A stretch of 49,297 bases of DNA from Oscillospiraceae bacterium (GCA_017521825.1 JAFXBK010000018.1:1-49297), one strand, 5' to 3'. Positions 31,932-40,097 are shown, counted from the stretch's first letter. The notes: generated by a model from the sequence alone, not told the origin. A program made the numbers and translations.

Positions 31932-32759
31932 ATGGCAAAAGATTTTTTACAAAGCAAATATCTTACCGTTGATACCAACGTGGAAATCCATTATATCGAA
32001 AAAGGTGAAGGCGACCCCATTATCTTTATTCCCGGTCTTACCTTCTCCGGAGATATTTTTAAAGCGCAGGTGGAATATTTTTCCCAAAAATACCGTGCCA
32101 TCGCCATCGACCCAAGAGGCCAGGGCCTTTCCACAAAAGGAACTTCCGGCAACAACTACGTAACCCATGGAAAGGACCTTGCGGCGTTTATCAATGCCCT
32201 CGGCCTTGAAAAAGTTATTCTTGTTGGCTGGAGCACCGGCAACCTTGATACATGGTCCTATATCGAACAGTTCGGAACCGAAAAGCTCAGGGCCGCCGTT
32301 ACCATAGATATGTCGCCGCTTCCGCTTCACCCGGACCCCAACTGGTGGACCGAAGGTACCATCGAGGAACTTTCCGAAGTTGCAAGCCGGGTCCTTATAA
32401 CACCGGAAGGCACCCGCGAATTTTTCAGGGAATATGCCGAAGGCACCATGATCCAGCACCAAATGACCGAAGAGGAAGTAAGCTATCTTCTCGATATGTC
32501 CGGAAAAACACCGTATTGGATCTGCGGCGAACTTTTCGCAAGTGCGATTTTCTCAAACTATTATGATACCGCCCTTTCCGTAAGCCAGAACCTTCCGAGC
32601 CTTATGTTTATTGCGGAACATTGGGCGGATGTTGCACAGCCTTTTTATTCCAAAAACTTCCCTGGGACCGAAACCTACGTTATGGGCGGACATCTTATGT
32701 TCTTTGAATATCCTGCAAAATGGAACAGCGTTTTCGAAGAATTCATTGAAAGAACCTGA
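31932..32759 (+). CDS. Alpha/beta hydrolase
   Basis: 275 residues with the canonical fold: oxyanion segment FIPGLTFSG (32-40), IDPRGQGLS (59-67), nucleophile elbow GWSTG (Ser101) and catalytic His254 (MGGHLMFFEYP). It resembles the haloperoxidase/epoxide hydrolase/esterase class; the substrate is unknown. GGAGG lies upstream. Its promoter faces that of the MATE pump, and the MarR regulator gene lies downstream in convergent orientation, suggesting a small detoxification locus. Confidence 0.87.
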   Translation: MAKDFLQSKYLTVDTNVEIHYIEKGEGDPIIFIPGLTFSGDIFKAQVEYFSQKYRAIAIDPRGQGLSTKGTSGNNYVTHGKDLAAFINALGLEKVILVGWSTGNLDTWSYIEQFGTEKLRAAVTIDMSPLPLHPDPNWWTEGTIEELSEVASRVLITPEGTREFFREYAEGTMIQHQMTEEEVSYLLDMSGKTPYWICGELFASAIFSNYYDTALSVSQNLPSLMFIAEHWADVAQPFYSKNFPGTETYVMGGHLMFFEYPAKWNSVFEEFIERT

Positions 32760-32772
32760 AAAAATAACATAG

Positions 32773-32812
32773 CAAAGGGCGGAGCAAAATTGCTCCGCCC
32801 TTTGTCTTTTTT
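32773..32812. terminator. Bidirectional terminator between hydrolase and MarR genes
   Basis: AAAGGGCGGAGCAA pairs with TTGCTCCGCCCTTT, followed by TCTTTTTTT. Confidence 0.88.
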
Positions 32813-32849
32813 TAATATCCACTATGAAAAAATATTAAGTTTTCCGCTT

Positions 32850-33311
32850 TTATTCCTCGGAAGGAAGTCCTTCCGAACCGATTTTCTGAAGGTTTTTATA
32901 AATGTTATCAAGGGTTTTATAAAAAACTTCCCGCTCTTCTTCGCTCATAGCTTCATCAGAAACGGCGCAAATGGCCGTTTCGGCTCTTTTTGCAACAAAA
33001 TCGGCGGTTTCCTTTCCTTTTTCCGTAAGGGTTATTTTGGAACGGTAACTTCTTACGGCTTTTTTCTCCCTTTGGATAAGCCCCTTTTCTTCCATTTCCG
33101 CAATAACTCTCGAAACGGCGGCTTTGTCCTTATCGCAAACTTCACAAAGTTCGGTGGAAGTAAGACCTTCCTCAAATCTGCTTAAAGTTACAAGATATTT
33201 TGCAAAGGCACCTTTATATCCGCGTTTTACCATTTCGGCTCTTTCGATTTTCTGGAGCTTTCTGTAAATTCCGGAAACGACCAGGTTAAACTGTTCAAAA
33301 CGGTCTGTCAT
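32850..33311 (-). CDS. MarR family transcriptional regulator
   Basis: 153 residues from ATG 33311 (GGGGAGG 8 bases upstream; earlier in-frame starts overlap the 5' leader). MarR winged helix: YLVTLSRFEEGLTSTELCEVC, DKAAVSRVIAEMEEKGLIQRE (recognition helix) and the wing YRSKITLTEKGKE. Such proteins are ligand-released repressors of efflux and detoxification genes, so the neighbouring MATE pump and hydrolase are the natural targets, as is its own promoter. Confidence 0.92.
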   Translation of the reverse strand: MTDRFEQFNLVVSGIYRKLQKIERAEMVKRGYKGAFAKYLVTLSRFEEGLTSTELCEVCDKDKAAVSRVIAEMEEKGLIQREKKAVRSYRSKITLTEKGKETADFVAKRAETAICAVSDEAMSEEEREVFYKTLDNIYKNLQKIGSEGLPSEE

Positions 33312-33331
33312 AAGCTTACCTCCCCAAGATG

Positions 33332-33343
33332 TTGATTTATCAA
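33332..33343. promoter_or_regulatory. Palindrome in the marR leader, possible autoregulatory operator
   Basis: TTGATTTATCAA, a near-perfect 12-bp palindrome about 10-20 bases downstream of the predicted marR transcription start. It does not match the dyad at 31788-31810. Confidence 0.4.
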
Positions 33344-33358
33344 TTTTTACTGTCACCA

Positions 33359-33387
33359 ATTATACTGTATAAAATTTGTTTTGTCAA
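33359..33387 (-). promoter_or_regulatory. Promoter of the MarR gene
   Basis: TTGACA (33387-33382), a 17-bp spacer and TATAAT (33364-33359) on the minus strand. Confidence 0.82.
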
Positions 33388-33503
33388 CTTCTTAACAAAC
33401 CGCCGGATTTTTCCCATTTTTACCGCAGTTTTTACATTTTATTAATTACTTTTATTCAAAAAAGGTGTAAAATATTTAAAGAAAAAGGGAAAGGGGGAAT
33501 TTT

Positions 33504-34361
33504 TTGTTCGGATATATAAAGCCCTTCCGCCCGGAACTCAAAATCCGAGAGGCGGAGGATTATAAGGCGGTTTACTGCGGACTTTGCAAGGAACTTGGAA
33601 GAAGCTACGGCCTTTTCGCAAGAATGACTTTAAGTTATGATTTTGCGTTCATGGCGATGTTTTTTATGTCCATCGATAAAGAAGCCTGCCCTTCCTTCGA
33701 AAAATGTTCCTGTATTGCCCACCCTTTCCGTAAGCAGTGCAGATGCACCCAAAACAAAGCCCTTTCCGTTGCCGCAAAGGCGGCGATGATCCTTATCTAT
33801 TATAAAATCAAAGACGACCTTTCGGACAAAGGTTTTTTAAACCGGCTCAGGGCGGTTTTGCTTTTGCCCTTCACTTCTTCCGCAAGAAAAAAGGCCCTTG
33901 AGCTTGGGGGCGAAGCGGAAAAAATTGACCTTGCGGCAAAAAGAATGATTGCGGAGCAAAGGGCGGTCGAAGCCAAAAAATCTCCACTTTCCGACGAAGC
34001 GGCAGAGCCAACCGCAAATTTCCTTTCGGAGATAATCTCCCTTGGCGGAAACGGCGAAAACAACCGTATCCTCGAAAGGTTCGGCTATCTTCTCGGAAGA
34101 TATATCTATCTTTGCGACGCCCTTGATGACATTGAGGATGATATTAAAAAAGGGAATTATAATCCTTTTATCTATGGCGGCGAAGGCGCCGTTTCGGAAG
34201 CAAAATCCGTCCTTTTTATGACAACGGCGGAACTTTCGGACGATCTTGAACTTTTGGAACTTGACAAATATAAGGAAATAGTGGAAAATACTGTATGTCT
34301 TGGTTTAACCGCCGAAGTTAAACGAATAATAAATAAAAAAGGGGGAGAACAAAACGGATAA
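33504..34361 (+). CDS. DUF5685 family protein
   Basis: 285 residues, starting at a TTG (33504) behind AAAGGGGG. The N-terminus MFGYIKPF...YKAVYCGLCKELG and the cysteine cluster CPSFEKCSCIAHPFRKQCRC are typical of DUF5685. The middle and end are helical with acidic patches (DALDDIEDDI), reminiscent of all-alpha prenyl-synthase-like folds. The function is not known. Cys25 and Cys28 plus the cluster could bind metal. It overlaps the following J-domain gene by 8 bases, and the two are probably a functional pair. Confidence 0.85.
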   Translation: MFGYIKPFRPELKIREAEDYKAVYCGLCKELGRSYGLFARMTLSYDFAFMAMFFMSIDKEACPSFEKCSCIAHPFRKQCRCTQNKALSVAAKAAMILIYYKIKDDLSDKGFLNRLRAVLLLPFTSSARKKALELGGEAEKIDLAAKRMIAEQRAVEAKKSPLSDEAAEPTANFLSEIISLGGNGENNRILERFGYLLGRYIYLCDALDDIEDDIKKGNYNPFIYGGEGAVSEAKSVLFMTTAELSDDLELLELDKYKEIVENTVCLGLTAEVKRIINKKGGEQNG

Positions 34362-35013
34362 TCCATATAAAGTCCTCGGTGTTCCGGAAACGGCCACCGA
34401 TGAAGAAATCAAAAAAGCCTACCGCGACCTTGTTCGGAAATATCATCCGGATAAATATGTTGACAACCCCCTTGCGGATATTGCGGCGGAAAAAATGAAG
34501 GATATCAACGCCGCCTATGACCAGATTCAGAAGGACCGCAAAGCCGGAAAAACCTCCTACGGAAATTCCGGAAGCTACAGCTACGGAACCTACGGTACCG
34601 GAAACGCAAGCTATAATAACTACGGAAGCGGATATTCCCAAAACAGCCAGTTTTCCGACGTCCGCCGGCTTATTCAGCAAAACCGCATTGCGGAAGCGGA
34701 CGAAATTCTGGACGGCGTTCCGGAATATAACAGAAACGCGGAATGGTATTTCTTAAAAGGAAGTATATATTACAGAAGGGGCTGGCTGGGCGAAGCTTCC
34801 AGATGCTTCCAGCGCGCATACCAGATGGAACCGGGAAACAGGGAATATGCCGCCGCTTACCAGCGCATGGCCTACCAGCAGCAATATGGTTCTTCCCCGG
34901 GAAGAACCACCCAGACCCAGTTTTACGGCTGCCCCTGCGATTGCTGCGATTGCTGTACCGCAATGATGTGCATGGACTGCATCGGCGACTGCCTTTGCGG
35001 CAACGGCTGCTGA
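34354..35013 (+). CDS. J-domain (DnaJ-like) protein with Cys-rich tail and apparent ACG start
   Basis: The J-domain is complete: DNPYKVLGV (2-10), EEIKKAYRDLVRKYHPDKY with HPD at 31-33. Then come a Tyr/Gly/Ser-rich linker (about 66-95), two TPR-like helical pairs (about 98-170) and a tail with 11 cysteines in the last 28 residues. No ATG, GTG or TTG lies in frame between the upstream stop (34330) and 34495, which is past the J-domain. ACG at 34354 sits 6 bases after GGGGGAG, exactly where a start is expected. It recruits and stimulates an Hsp70 (DnaK). Initiation at 34495 would remove the J-domain. Confidence 0.75.
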   Translation, partial: TDNPYKVLGVPETATDEEIKKAYRDLVRKYHPDKYVDNPLADIAAEKMKDINAAYDQIQKDRKAGKTSYGNSGSYSYGTYGTGNASYNNYGSGYSQNSQFSDVRRLIQQNRIAEADEILDGVPEYNRNAEWYFLKGSIYYRRGWLGEASRCFQRAYQMEPGNREYAAAYQRMAYQQQYGSSPGRTTQTQFYGCPCDCCDCCTAMMCMDCIGDCLCGNGC

Positions 35014-35080
35014 TAAAAATTTTCGATGCAGGGACCGCTTTTTCCTGCAGATTTTAAACTATTAAGAAAGGAGAACGCTT

Positions 35081-35626
35081 ATGACAAAGAAAAGCCAAAA
35101 AGTTGCCCTTTGCGGAATGGTTGCGGCGCTTTGCACCCTTTTGATGTTCATGACCGGCGTTTTTCCTTTCGCAACCTACGCAATGCCCTGCCTTGCGGGA
35201 CTTTTGATGGTAACCGTCGCGGTGGAAACCGGCGCAAGCTGGGCCTTTACCCTTTATGCCGCGGTTTCCATCCTTGCGATTATCCTTACGCCGGATAAGG
35301 AAGCAATGCTTATGTTCGTAATGTTCTTCGGGCATTATCCGGTTACAAAATTCTGGCTTGAAAAAATAAAATTCAAACCCCTTTCGCTCCTTCTTAAGTT
35401 AATCGTTTTCAACGCCTGCGTTGTTGTTGCGTATATGATTATAATCTTTGTTTTCCAGATGCCGGATATCCTTACGGAGTTCGGCGATTTCGGAAAATAT
35501 TCCGTCTATATAATGCTCGGCCTCGGGAACGTTCTTTTCTTCGTTTATGATTTTGCCCTGACCCAGATTATGAACGTTTATATCTATATCTTCCGGCCAA
35601 AATTTTTAAGACGAAGCGCAAAATGA
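35081..35626 (+). CDS. Integral membrane protein, possibly ECF S-component-like
   Basis: 181 residues with about five or six hydrophobic helices (near 10-30, 33-52, 55-72, 76-92, 107-130 and 140-165). N-terminal KVALCGMVAALCTLLMFMTGV resembles the start of substrate-specific (S) subunits of ECF vitamin transporters, but no ligand motif is recognisable. GAAAGGAG precedes the ATG. It follows the J-domain gene by 67 bases, probably in one transcript ending at the terminator beside tRNA-Arg. Confidence 0.75.
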   Translation: MTKKSQKVALCGMVAALCTLLMFMTGVFPFATYAMPCLAGLLMVTVAVETGASWAFTLYAAVSILAIILTPDKEAMLMFVMFFGHYPVTKFWLEKIKFKPLSLLLKLIVFNACVVVAYMIIIFVFQMPDILTEFGDFGKYSVYIMLGLGNVLFFVYDFALTQIMNVYIYIFRPKFLRRSAK

Positions 35627-35639
35627 TTTTGAACAAAAG

Positions 35640-35672
35640 AAAAAGCCTCTGCCAAACGGCAGAGGCTTTTTT
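35640..35672. terminator. Bidirectional terminator between the membrane protein gene and tRNA-Arg
   Basis: AAAGCCTCTGCC, AAAC, GGCAGAGGCTTT (35642-35669) with T-runs on both strands. Confidence 0.88.
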
Positions 35673-35677
35673 TGTTC

Positions 35678-35754
35678 TGGCGTCCCTAGCGCGATTCGAA
35701 CGCGCGGCCTTTCGCTTAGGAGGCGAACGCTCTATCCTGCTGAGCTATAGAGAC
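35678..35754 (-). tRNA. tRNA-Arg (anticodon CCT)
   Basis: Full cloverleaf on the minus strand: acceptor GTCTCTA/TAGGGAC, D-arm GCTC/GAGC, anticodon stem TTCGC/GCGAA around loop CTCCTAA (anticodon CCT, reads AGG), T-arm GCGCG/CGCGC around TTCGAAT, discriminator G and encoded CCA. Its own promoter is at 35767-35795. Confidence 0.95.
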
Positions 35755-35766
35755 ATCACTTGGTAT

Positions 35767-35795
35767 ATTTTACTTTTTTGCGGCGGTTTTGTCAA
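35767..35795 (-). promoter_or_regulatory. Promoter of tRNA-Arg
   Basis: TTGACA (35795-35790), a 17-bp spacer and TAAAAT (35772-35767). It lies immediately upstream of the tRNA and adjoins the end of the zinc-ribbon gene. Confidence 0.82.
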
Positions 35796-35799
35796 CCGG

Positions 35800-36003
35800 T
35801 TATTCCTCCGGAAGTTCCATAAGCATATTTATGGTGCGGAAAATTTCGCCGCAGGCCGGGCATTTCCATTCGGTGTCGCTTTTCTTTGCTTTTTTATGGA
35901 GATGTTCCAGAAATTCGTGGCCGCAAACGGGGCAGGGAACTTTTTCTTTTGTCCAGAGTTTTTTAAGGAAGAAAACTTCCTCTTCGCGGGTTTTAAAATA
36001 CAT
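35800..36003 (-). CDS. Small zinc-ribbon protein
   Basis: 67 residues with two CPxC knuckles (CPVC at about 24-27 and CPAC at about 49-52) that would hold one zinc ion. Otherwise it is charged and helical. No known partner. AAAGGAG precedes the ATG; it is the last gene of the ZIP-Nudix-Nudix run with only 11 bases to the gene before it. No terminator separates it from tRNA-Arg, so read-through into the tRNA is possible. Confidence 0.75.
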   Translation of the reverse strand: MYFKTREEEVFFLKKLWTKEKVPCPVCGHEFLEHLHKKAKKSDTEWKCPACGEIFRTINMLMELPEE

Positions 36004-36014
36004 TTTTTCTCCTT

Positions 36015-36482
36015 TTATAAAATCGGTTTTCCGTTAAGAACCGCTTCCCTAAGGTTTTCCCCTTCGTACCGAAGTTTAAGGGAAAAGAAAGGCTCGTCTT
36101 TTTGAAGAAGCTCAAGAAAAATTTTATCCCCTTCCCATTTGGGAATGGAATCCAGCTCTTCCCGGCTTATCCAAAGAAGGTCGCCTTCGTCGCAATCAAT
36201 AAGCTCTCCCTCAAAACCGGTGGCGGTAAAAAGGTGCATGTATTCCGTTTCCCATTTATCGGAAACAAAGGTGACGATTCCACGGTAGCGGTAATCCGTA
36301 AGGGTAAGGCCGGTTTCCTCCTTTGCTTCGCGAAGGATGCAATCTTCGGGGCTTTCCTTATCCTCGAACTTTCCGCCGATTCCGATCCATTTATCCTTGT
36401 TCGCGTCGTTTTCCTTTTTAACCCGGTGAAGCATCAGATATTTTTTGTCTTTTTCGATGTAGCAAAGGGTGGAATTTATCAT
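36015..36482 (-). CDS. Nudix hydrolase (8-oxo-dGTP diphosphatase-like)
   Basis: 155 residues from ATG 36482 (GAGG 6 bases upstream; longer in-frame starts would run back into the leader). The Nudix box is at 36-59 (GGKFEDKESPEDCIL then REAKEETGL), with all metal-binding glutamates. TLCYIEKDKKYLMLHR at the N-terminus and WKWISREEL-like sequence later match bacterial 8-oxo-(d)GTP and related pyrophosphatases. It cleans the nucleotide pool or hydrolyses another NDP-X compound. Confidence 0.88.
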   Translation of the reverse strand: MINSTLCYIEKDKKYLMLHRVKKENDANKDKWIGIGGKFEDKESPEDCILREAKEETGLTLTDYRYRGIVTFVSDKWETEYMHLFTATGFEGELIDCDEGDLLWISREELDSIPKWEGDKIFLELLQKDEPFFSLKLRYEGENLREAVLNGKPIL

Positions 36483-36516
36483 AAAAACCTCGTTATATAT
36501 TTTATCGTATAATACT

Positions 36517-36888
36517 TTAAAGTTTGTTAATTGCTTCAATATCTGCGGGGCAAAATTCAAAAACGGCTTTATCATGCGGTTTTATCCACTTTGCTTCCTC
36601 GTGGAAGTTAAGCTTAATTTCCCCGGAAAGGATTTTCGCGCGGATAAAGTAAAAATAAATATCTTTTTCCGGATAGGAGAAGGGATATTCGCAAAGCACC
36701 GAAAAAGGTTCGATTTCAAGGCAAAGTTCCTCCCGGATTTCCCGGATAATTGCTTCAAAAGGGGTTTCGCCGGGTTCGATTTTTCCGCCGGGGAATTCCC
36801 AAAGCCCGGAGCAGTTTCCGCCCGGGCCGCGTTTGCAAATCAAAAATTCCCCGTCTTTTTCGATAACGGCGGCAACAACCTTTATCAT
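36517..36888 (-). CDS. MutT-type Nudix hydrolase
   Basis: 123 residues, near the size of MutT (129). The Nudix box (34-57) reads GGKIEPGETPFEAII then REIREELCL; the usual Gly near its end is Cys56. KVVAAVIEKDGEFLICKRG at the N-terminus and GLWEFPGGK are typical of (8-oxo-)dGTPases. GGTG precedes the ATG. It is the second gene after the ZIP transporter, 34 bases before the other Nudix gene. Confidence 0.9.
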   Translation of the reverse strand: MIKVVAAVIEKDGEFLICKRGPGGNCSGLWEFPGGKIEPGETPFEAIIREIREELCLEIEPFSVLCEYPFSYPEKDIYFYFIRAKILSGEIKLNFHEEAKWIKPHDKAVFEFCPADIEAINKL

Positions 36889-36900
36889 AAAATCACCAGC

Positions 36901-37689
36901 TTATCCAAGAGCAATATCAAGAATCATCATAAGCGCAAAACCAATGGCAACGCCGATGGTGGCGATGTTGCTGTGGTCGCCATCCTGGGATTCCGGAATA
37001 AGTTCTTCAACAACAACGTAAATCATTGCGCCGGCGGCAAAGGAAAGAATAAAGGGAAGAACAGGTTCGATAAAGGAAACAAGAAGAAGGGTCAAAAGCG
37101 CGCCAAGGGGTTCAACAACGCCGGAAAGGAATCCGTATTTAAAAGCCTTTGCCTTGGAAAGGCCGGTTCCCACCAGCGGCATGGAGATAATCGCGCCCTC
37201 CGGGAAGTTCTGGATCGCAATACCGATTGCAAGGGCAAAGGCGCCGGCGGTTGTAATAACGCTTTCGCCGCTTAACATTGCCGCAAGAACAACGCCCACC
37301 GCCATTCCTTCCGGAAGGTTGTGGAGAGCGACCGCAAAAACAAGCATGAAGGATTTTCCAAGGGTTGTCTTGCGGCCTTCCGGCTTATCCGAATTAAGGT
37401 GAAGATGGGGAATAAAGCTGTCGAGAAGAAGAAGGAAAAACATTCCCCCAAGGAAACCAGCCGCCGCAGGAAGCCAGGCAATTTTTCCGGCGGCCTCCGC
37501 CATTTCGATTCCCGGCATGATAAGCGACCAGACGGAAGCGGCGACCATAACTCCGGAAGCAAAGCCAAGAAGCGCTTTCTGGAGCTTGGGGTTCATTTCA
37601 CCTTTCATAAAGAAAACCGCCGCGGCGCCAAGGGTTGTTCCAAGGAAGGGAAGCAAAACCCCGATTATAACTTTCATTGTATCTGTCAT
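36901..37689 (-). CDS. ZIP family metal transporter (ZupT/GufA-like)
   Basis: 262 residues with eight predicted helices. Helix IV and V metal-binding motifs HNLPEG (123-128) and QNFPEG (160-165) are intact, and a His-containing loop (PHLHLNSD, 94-101) lies between helices III and IV. It imports Zn2+, and probably Mn2+ or Fe2+. It heads a minus-strand operon with two Nudix hydrolases, enzymes that need divalent metal, though a functional link is only inferred. Confidence 0.92.
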   Translation of the reverse strand: MTDTMKVIIGVLLPFLGTTLGAAAVFFMKGEMNPKLQKALLGFASGVMVAASVWSLIMPGIEMAEAAGKIAWLPAAAGFLGGMFFLLLLDSFIPHLHLNSDKPEGRKTTLGKSFMLVFAVALHNLPEGMAVGVVLAAMLSGESVITTAGAFALAIGIAIQNFPEGAIISMPLVGTGLSKAKAFKYGFLSGVVEPLGALLTLLLVSFIEPVLPFILSFAAGAMIYVVVEELIPESQDGDHSNIATIGVAIGFALMMILDIALG

Positions 37690-37733
37690 TAAAGGAAAAC
37701 TCCTTTCGAAAAAAATCTTTTTTATAATAAATC

Positions 37734-37762
37734 ATTTTAACATATATCACGGTTCTTAACAA
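37734..37762 (-). promoter_or_regulatory. Promoter of the ZIP-Nudix operon
   Basis: TTGTTA (37762-37757), a 17-bp spacer and TAAAAT (37739-37734) on the minus strand. Confidence 0.65.
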
Positions 37763-37826
37763 GAAAATTTTATCGAAGCGAAACAAAACCGCCCGAAAAG
37801 AACACTATATTAATATAGGAGTAAAA

Positions 37827-37854
37827 TTGACAATATCAGCAAGGGTAGTATAAT
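37827..37854 (+). promoter_or_regulatory. Promoter of the three-lipoprotein operon
   Basis: TTGACA (37827-37832), a 16-bp spacer and TATAAT (37849-37854), 28 bases before the ATG at 37882. Confidence 0.75.
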
Positions 37855-37881
37855 TAAAATCAGAAAAGGCGGTGTTTTTTT

Positions 37882-38925
37882 ATGAAAAAACTTCTTTTGA
37901 TTCTGCTTCTGGCTTTAGCGCTTTGTTCCTGCGGCGTTTCGGAGGAACCGATTCCCGAAGAACCGCAGAGCGAACCGGAAAATTCCGGAAATTCTTCTTC
38001 CGAAGAATCGGTTCCGGAAAAAACGGAAAGCTTTGAAGATTACGTAAGCGGAGATTTTGTTGTCCTGAAAGCGGAGGGAAAATCCATTTACGAAGCTCTT
38101 GAATTTGAAGATAAAATAATCGTTTATTATGTTGAAGGCGGAATTGAAGCTTTTGATACTTTAACCGGAGAAAAACTTTACGGATATTTTCTTGGTGATG
38201 TTAACGAAACAAAAGCTTTTAATTTCACAAAAACCGATGAAAAAGAAGGCTTCGATTTTAAAGTGCTTATGGAAGATAAAATCGTTTATCTTTCAAGCAA
38301 AGACCCCGAAGCAAAAGAAGAAATTTTCCTCCCCGAAAATGTTATAGAAACAAAAACCGGAAGCTATTCCATGCATGGAAATAAAATTATCTGGTCAAGC
38401 GCCGATGGAATCCGGATTTTTGATTTTGGAACCGGAAGCGAAGAACTCCTTTTAAAAAATTCGATTATTGACGAAAAAATAAAACCCATCGCAAAACCCG
38501 TTACGGATAAAACATATATCATCGATAACGGCGAAGAATGTTCGTTTGAAAAACCGCGGTTTATCTGTTCCGGAAGAAAAGTTGCGGTTACCGCCGTAAG
38601 CCGGTACGGTCTTTATTGGGCAACGGCTGTTTATGACCTTGAAAACGAAAATTTTGATTGGGCATATTCTTTTAACGAAATGCTGGTTGATGATTATCCC
38701 ATCAAAGACAGATTTGTAAAAATCGGCGACGTTTATATCGACGCGGAAAACGGAAGCAGAAAGACCGATTTGGATAACGAACCGGAAAACGCCGGGCGCA
38801 GTTATGATTTTGAGATAAAAGATGACGAAATTGAAGCGTACATTATGGGCGTTACGGAAAATTATCTGATAATTATGCTTTGTAAAGACGAAGCAAGGTG
38901 CTATTGCCTTATTGAATATAAATAA
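37882..38925 (+). CDS. Lipoprotein 1 of a tandem set, beta-propeller-like
   Basis: 347 residues. Lipoprotein signal ends LALCSC (Cys17), followed by a Glu/Pro/Ser linker (about 18-50, EEPIPEEPQSEPENSG). The mature domain consists of repeated beta-strand units such as GGIEAFDTLTGEKLYGYF and DGIRIFDFGTGSEELL, suggesting a beta-propeller. No enzyme motif is seen. It shares its first 35 residues closely with the two following genes, while the mature domains differ. First gene of the operon. Confidence 0.78.
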   Translation: MKKLLLILLLALALCSCGVSEEPIPEEPQSEPENSGNSSSEESVPEKTESFEDYVSGDFVVLKAEGKSIYEALEFEDKIIVYYVEGGIEAFDTLTGEKLYGYFLGDVNETKAFNFTKTDEKEGFDFKVLMEDKIVYLSSKDPEAKEEIFLPENVIETKTGSYSMHGNKIIWSSADGIRIFDFGTGSEELLLKNSIIDEKIKPIAKPVTDKTYIIDNGEECSFEKPRFICSGRKVAVTAVSRYGLYWATAVYDLENENFDWAYSFNEMLVDDYPIKDRFVKIGDVYIDAENGSRKTDLDNEPENAGRSYDFEIKDDEIEAYIMGVTENYLIIMLCKDEARCYCLIEYK

Positions 38926-38944
38926 CTTTTTGGTGGTGAAAAAA

Positions 38945-40093
38945 TTGAAAAAAATCCTTCTGGTTTTACTTGCAATTTTAATGCTTTGTTCCTGCGGCGT
39001 TCCGGAAGAACCGATTCCCGAAGACCCCGTTTTTGAAGAAACAAACCCGGGCGAAAACTGCACCCTTCCGGAGGAAGAGGAAAACATTCCCAAGCCGGAA
39101 GAACCGGAATCTGTTCCGATTCCGGAAGAAGAAAATAAAATCGAAATCCCTTCGGAAGATTTTTCCTTTGAAAAACCGGAAATTCTCTATCCGGAATTTT
39201 TGACCGAGGAACTTTCTTCTTCCCCGGCTTTTAAAAGCGCCATGGAAAAGCCTTCGGTAATAACCTACGAAAAAGAACCCGTTACCGATTGCCTTGCGGC
39301 GGTTAATTTTGTGGAAGCCTTCGAAAAGGGCGAATACGCCGAATTTTATCTTTATTCCTTTTCCTATTCGGATTTTGACGGCACATACCGCCTTTATTAC
39401 CAGCATTTTACCACAAAGGACGGCCTTGTTTACCGGGAAGGAGCCTACCTTTACGATTGGGAAGGCAATTTTGAAGCAGACGAAAAAACCGTACATAATT
39501 TTGTGGAAATAAACGAGCGCGGCTATTTCGGAATCGGCTGGGAATGGGGAGATTTATCCTATTATAAGGTTATAAGCGATTTTGCCCTTTATGAAAACGA
39601 AGCAAAGCACCGGGAATTAAAGGAAAAATATATCGACCCGATTTTTACAATTACCGTCAGCCCGCAGGAATTCAGTTCCGCTTCAGACCTTTCGAGCGAT
39701 TTTGTCTGGCTTTTTGAAGATATCTATAATTACGAAAACGGCCACGACCCCTGGCAGGAATATGGCGATTATTGGCCTGTTTCCGATATGGCCGAGCTTT
39801 TGAACCGCTATTTTAACGGCGTTACAAAAGAAATGATTATTTCCGACAGGAAAAGTATCTACGACCCGGAAACGGATACGATTTATTATCCGGGCGGACG
39901 CGGCGGAGCTTATCCGGAAATCCGGGTTTGTGGTTTTGAGCAAAACGGCGATATCCTTACCATTTATTATGAACTTTATAACCCGGAAGTCGGAGAGTTT
40001 GTCGAAAACGAATATTTTGCTCTTAAAATCCTTGTTCTTTCAAAGGAAAGTTTCCGCTATCTCTCCCAGGATATTATTGAAAGGAAGCCTTGA
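38945..40093 (+). CDS. Lipoprotein 2 of a tandem set
   Basis: 382 residues from TTG 38945, chosen because GGTGG lies 8 bases upstream and it begins the signal peptide directly (KKILLVLLAILMLCSC). The linker GVPEEPIPEDP is nearly that of lipoprotein 1, extended by several E/P-rich units. The mature domain is mixed alpha/beta, acidic and aromatic-rich (GTYRLYYQHF, GWEWGDLSYYKV), with no motif I recognise. It resembles the lipoprotein at 44135 in having an EAFEKGE-like helix followed by LYLY-type strands. 19 bases from gene 1 and 4 bases from gene 3. Confidence 0.75.
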   Translation: MKKILLVLLAILMLCSCGVPEEPIPEDPVFEETNPGENCTLPEEEENIPKPEEPESVPIPEEENKIEIPSEDFSFEKPEILYPEFLTEELSSSPAFKSAMEKPSVITYEKEPVTDCLAAVNFVEAFEKGEYAEFYLYSFSYSDFDGTYRLYYQHFTTKDGLVYREGAYLYDWEGNFEADEKTVHNFVEINERGYFGIGWEWGDLSYYKVISDFALYENEAKHRELKEKYIDPIFTITVSPQEFSSASDLSSDFVWLFEDIYNYENGHDPWQEYGDYWPVSDMAELLNRYFNGVTKEMIISDRKSIYDPETDTIYYPGGRGGAYPEIRVCGFEQNGDILTIYYELYNPEVGEFVENEYFALKILVLSKESFRYLSQDIIERKP

Positions 40094-40097
40094 AAAA

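Noticed and set aside
39930-40097. N-terminal extension of lipoprotein 3
   Set aside because: It overlaps lipoprotein 2 out of frame; the lipoprotein signal peptide begins exactly at ATG 40098.
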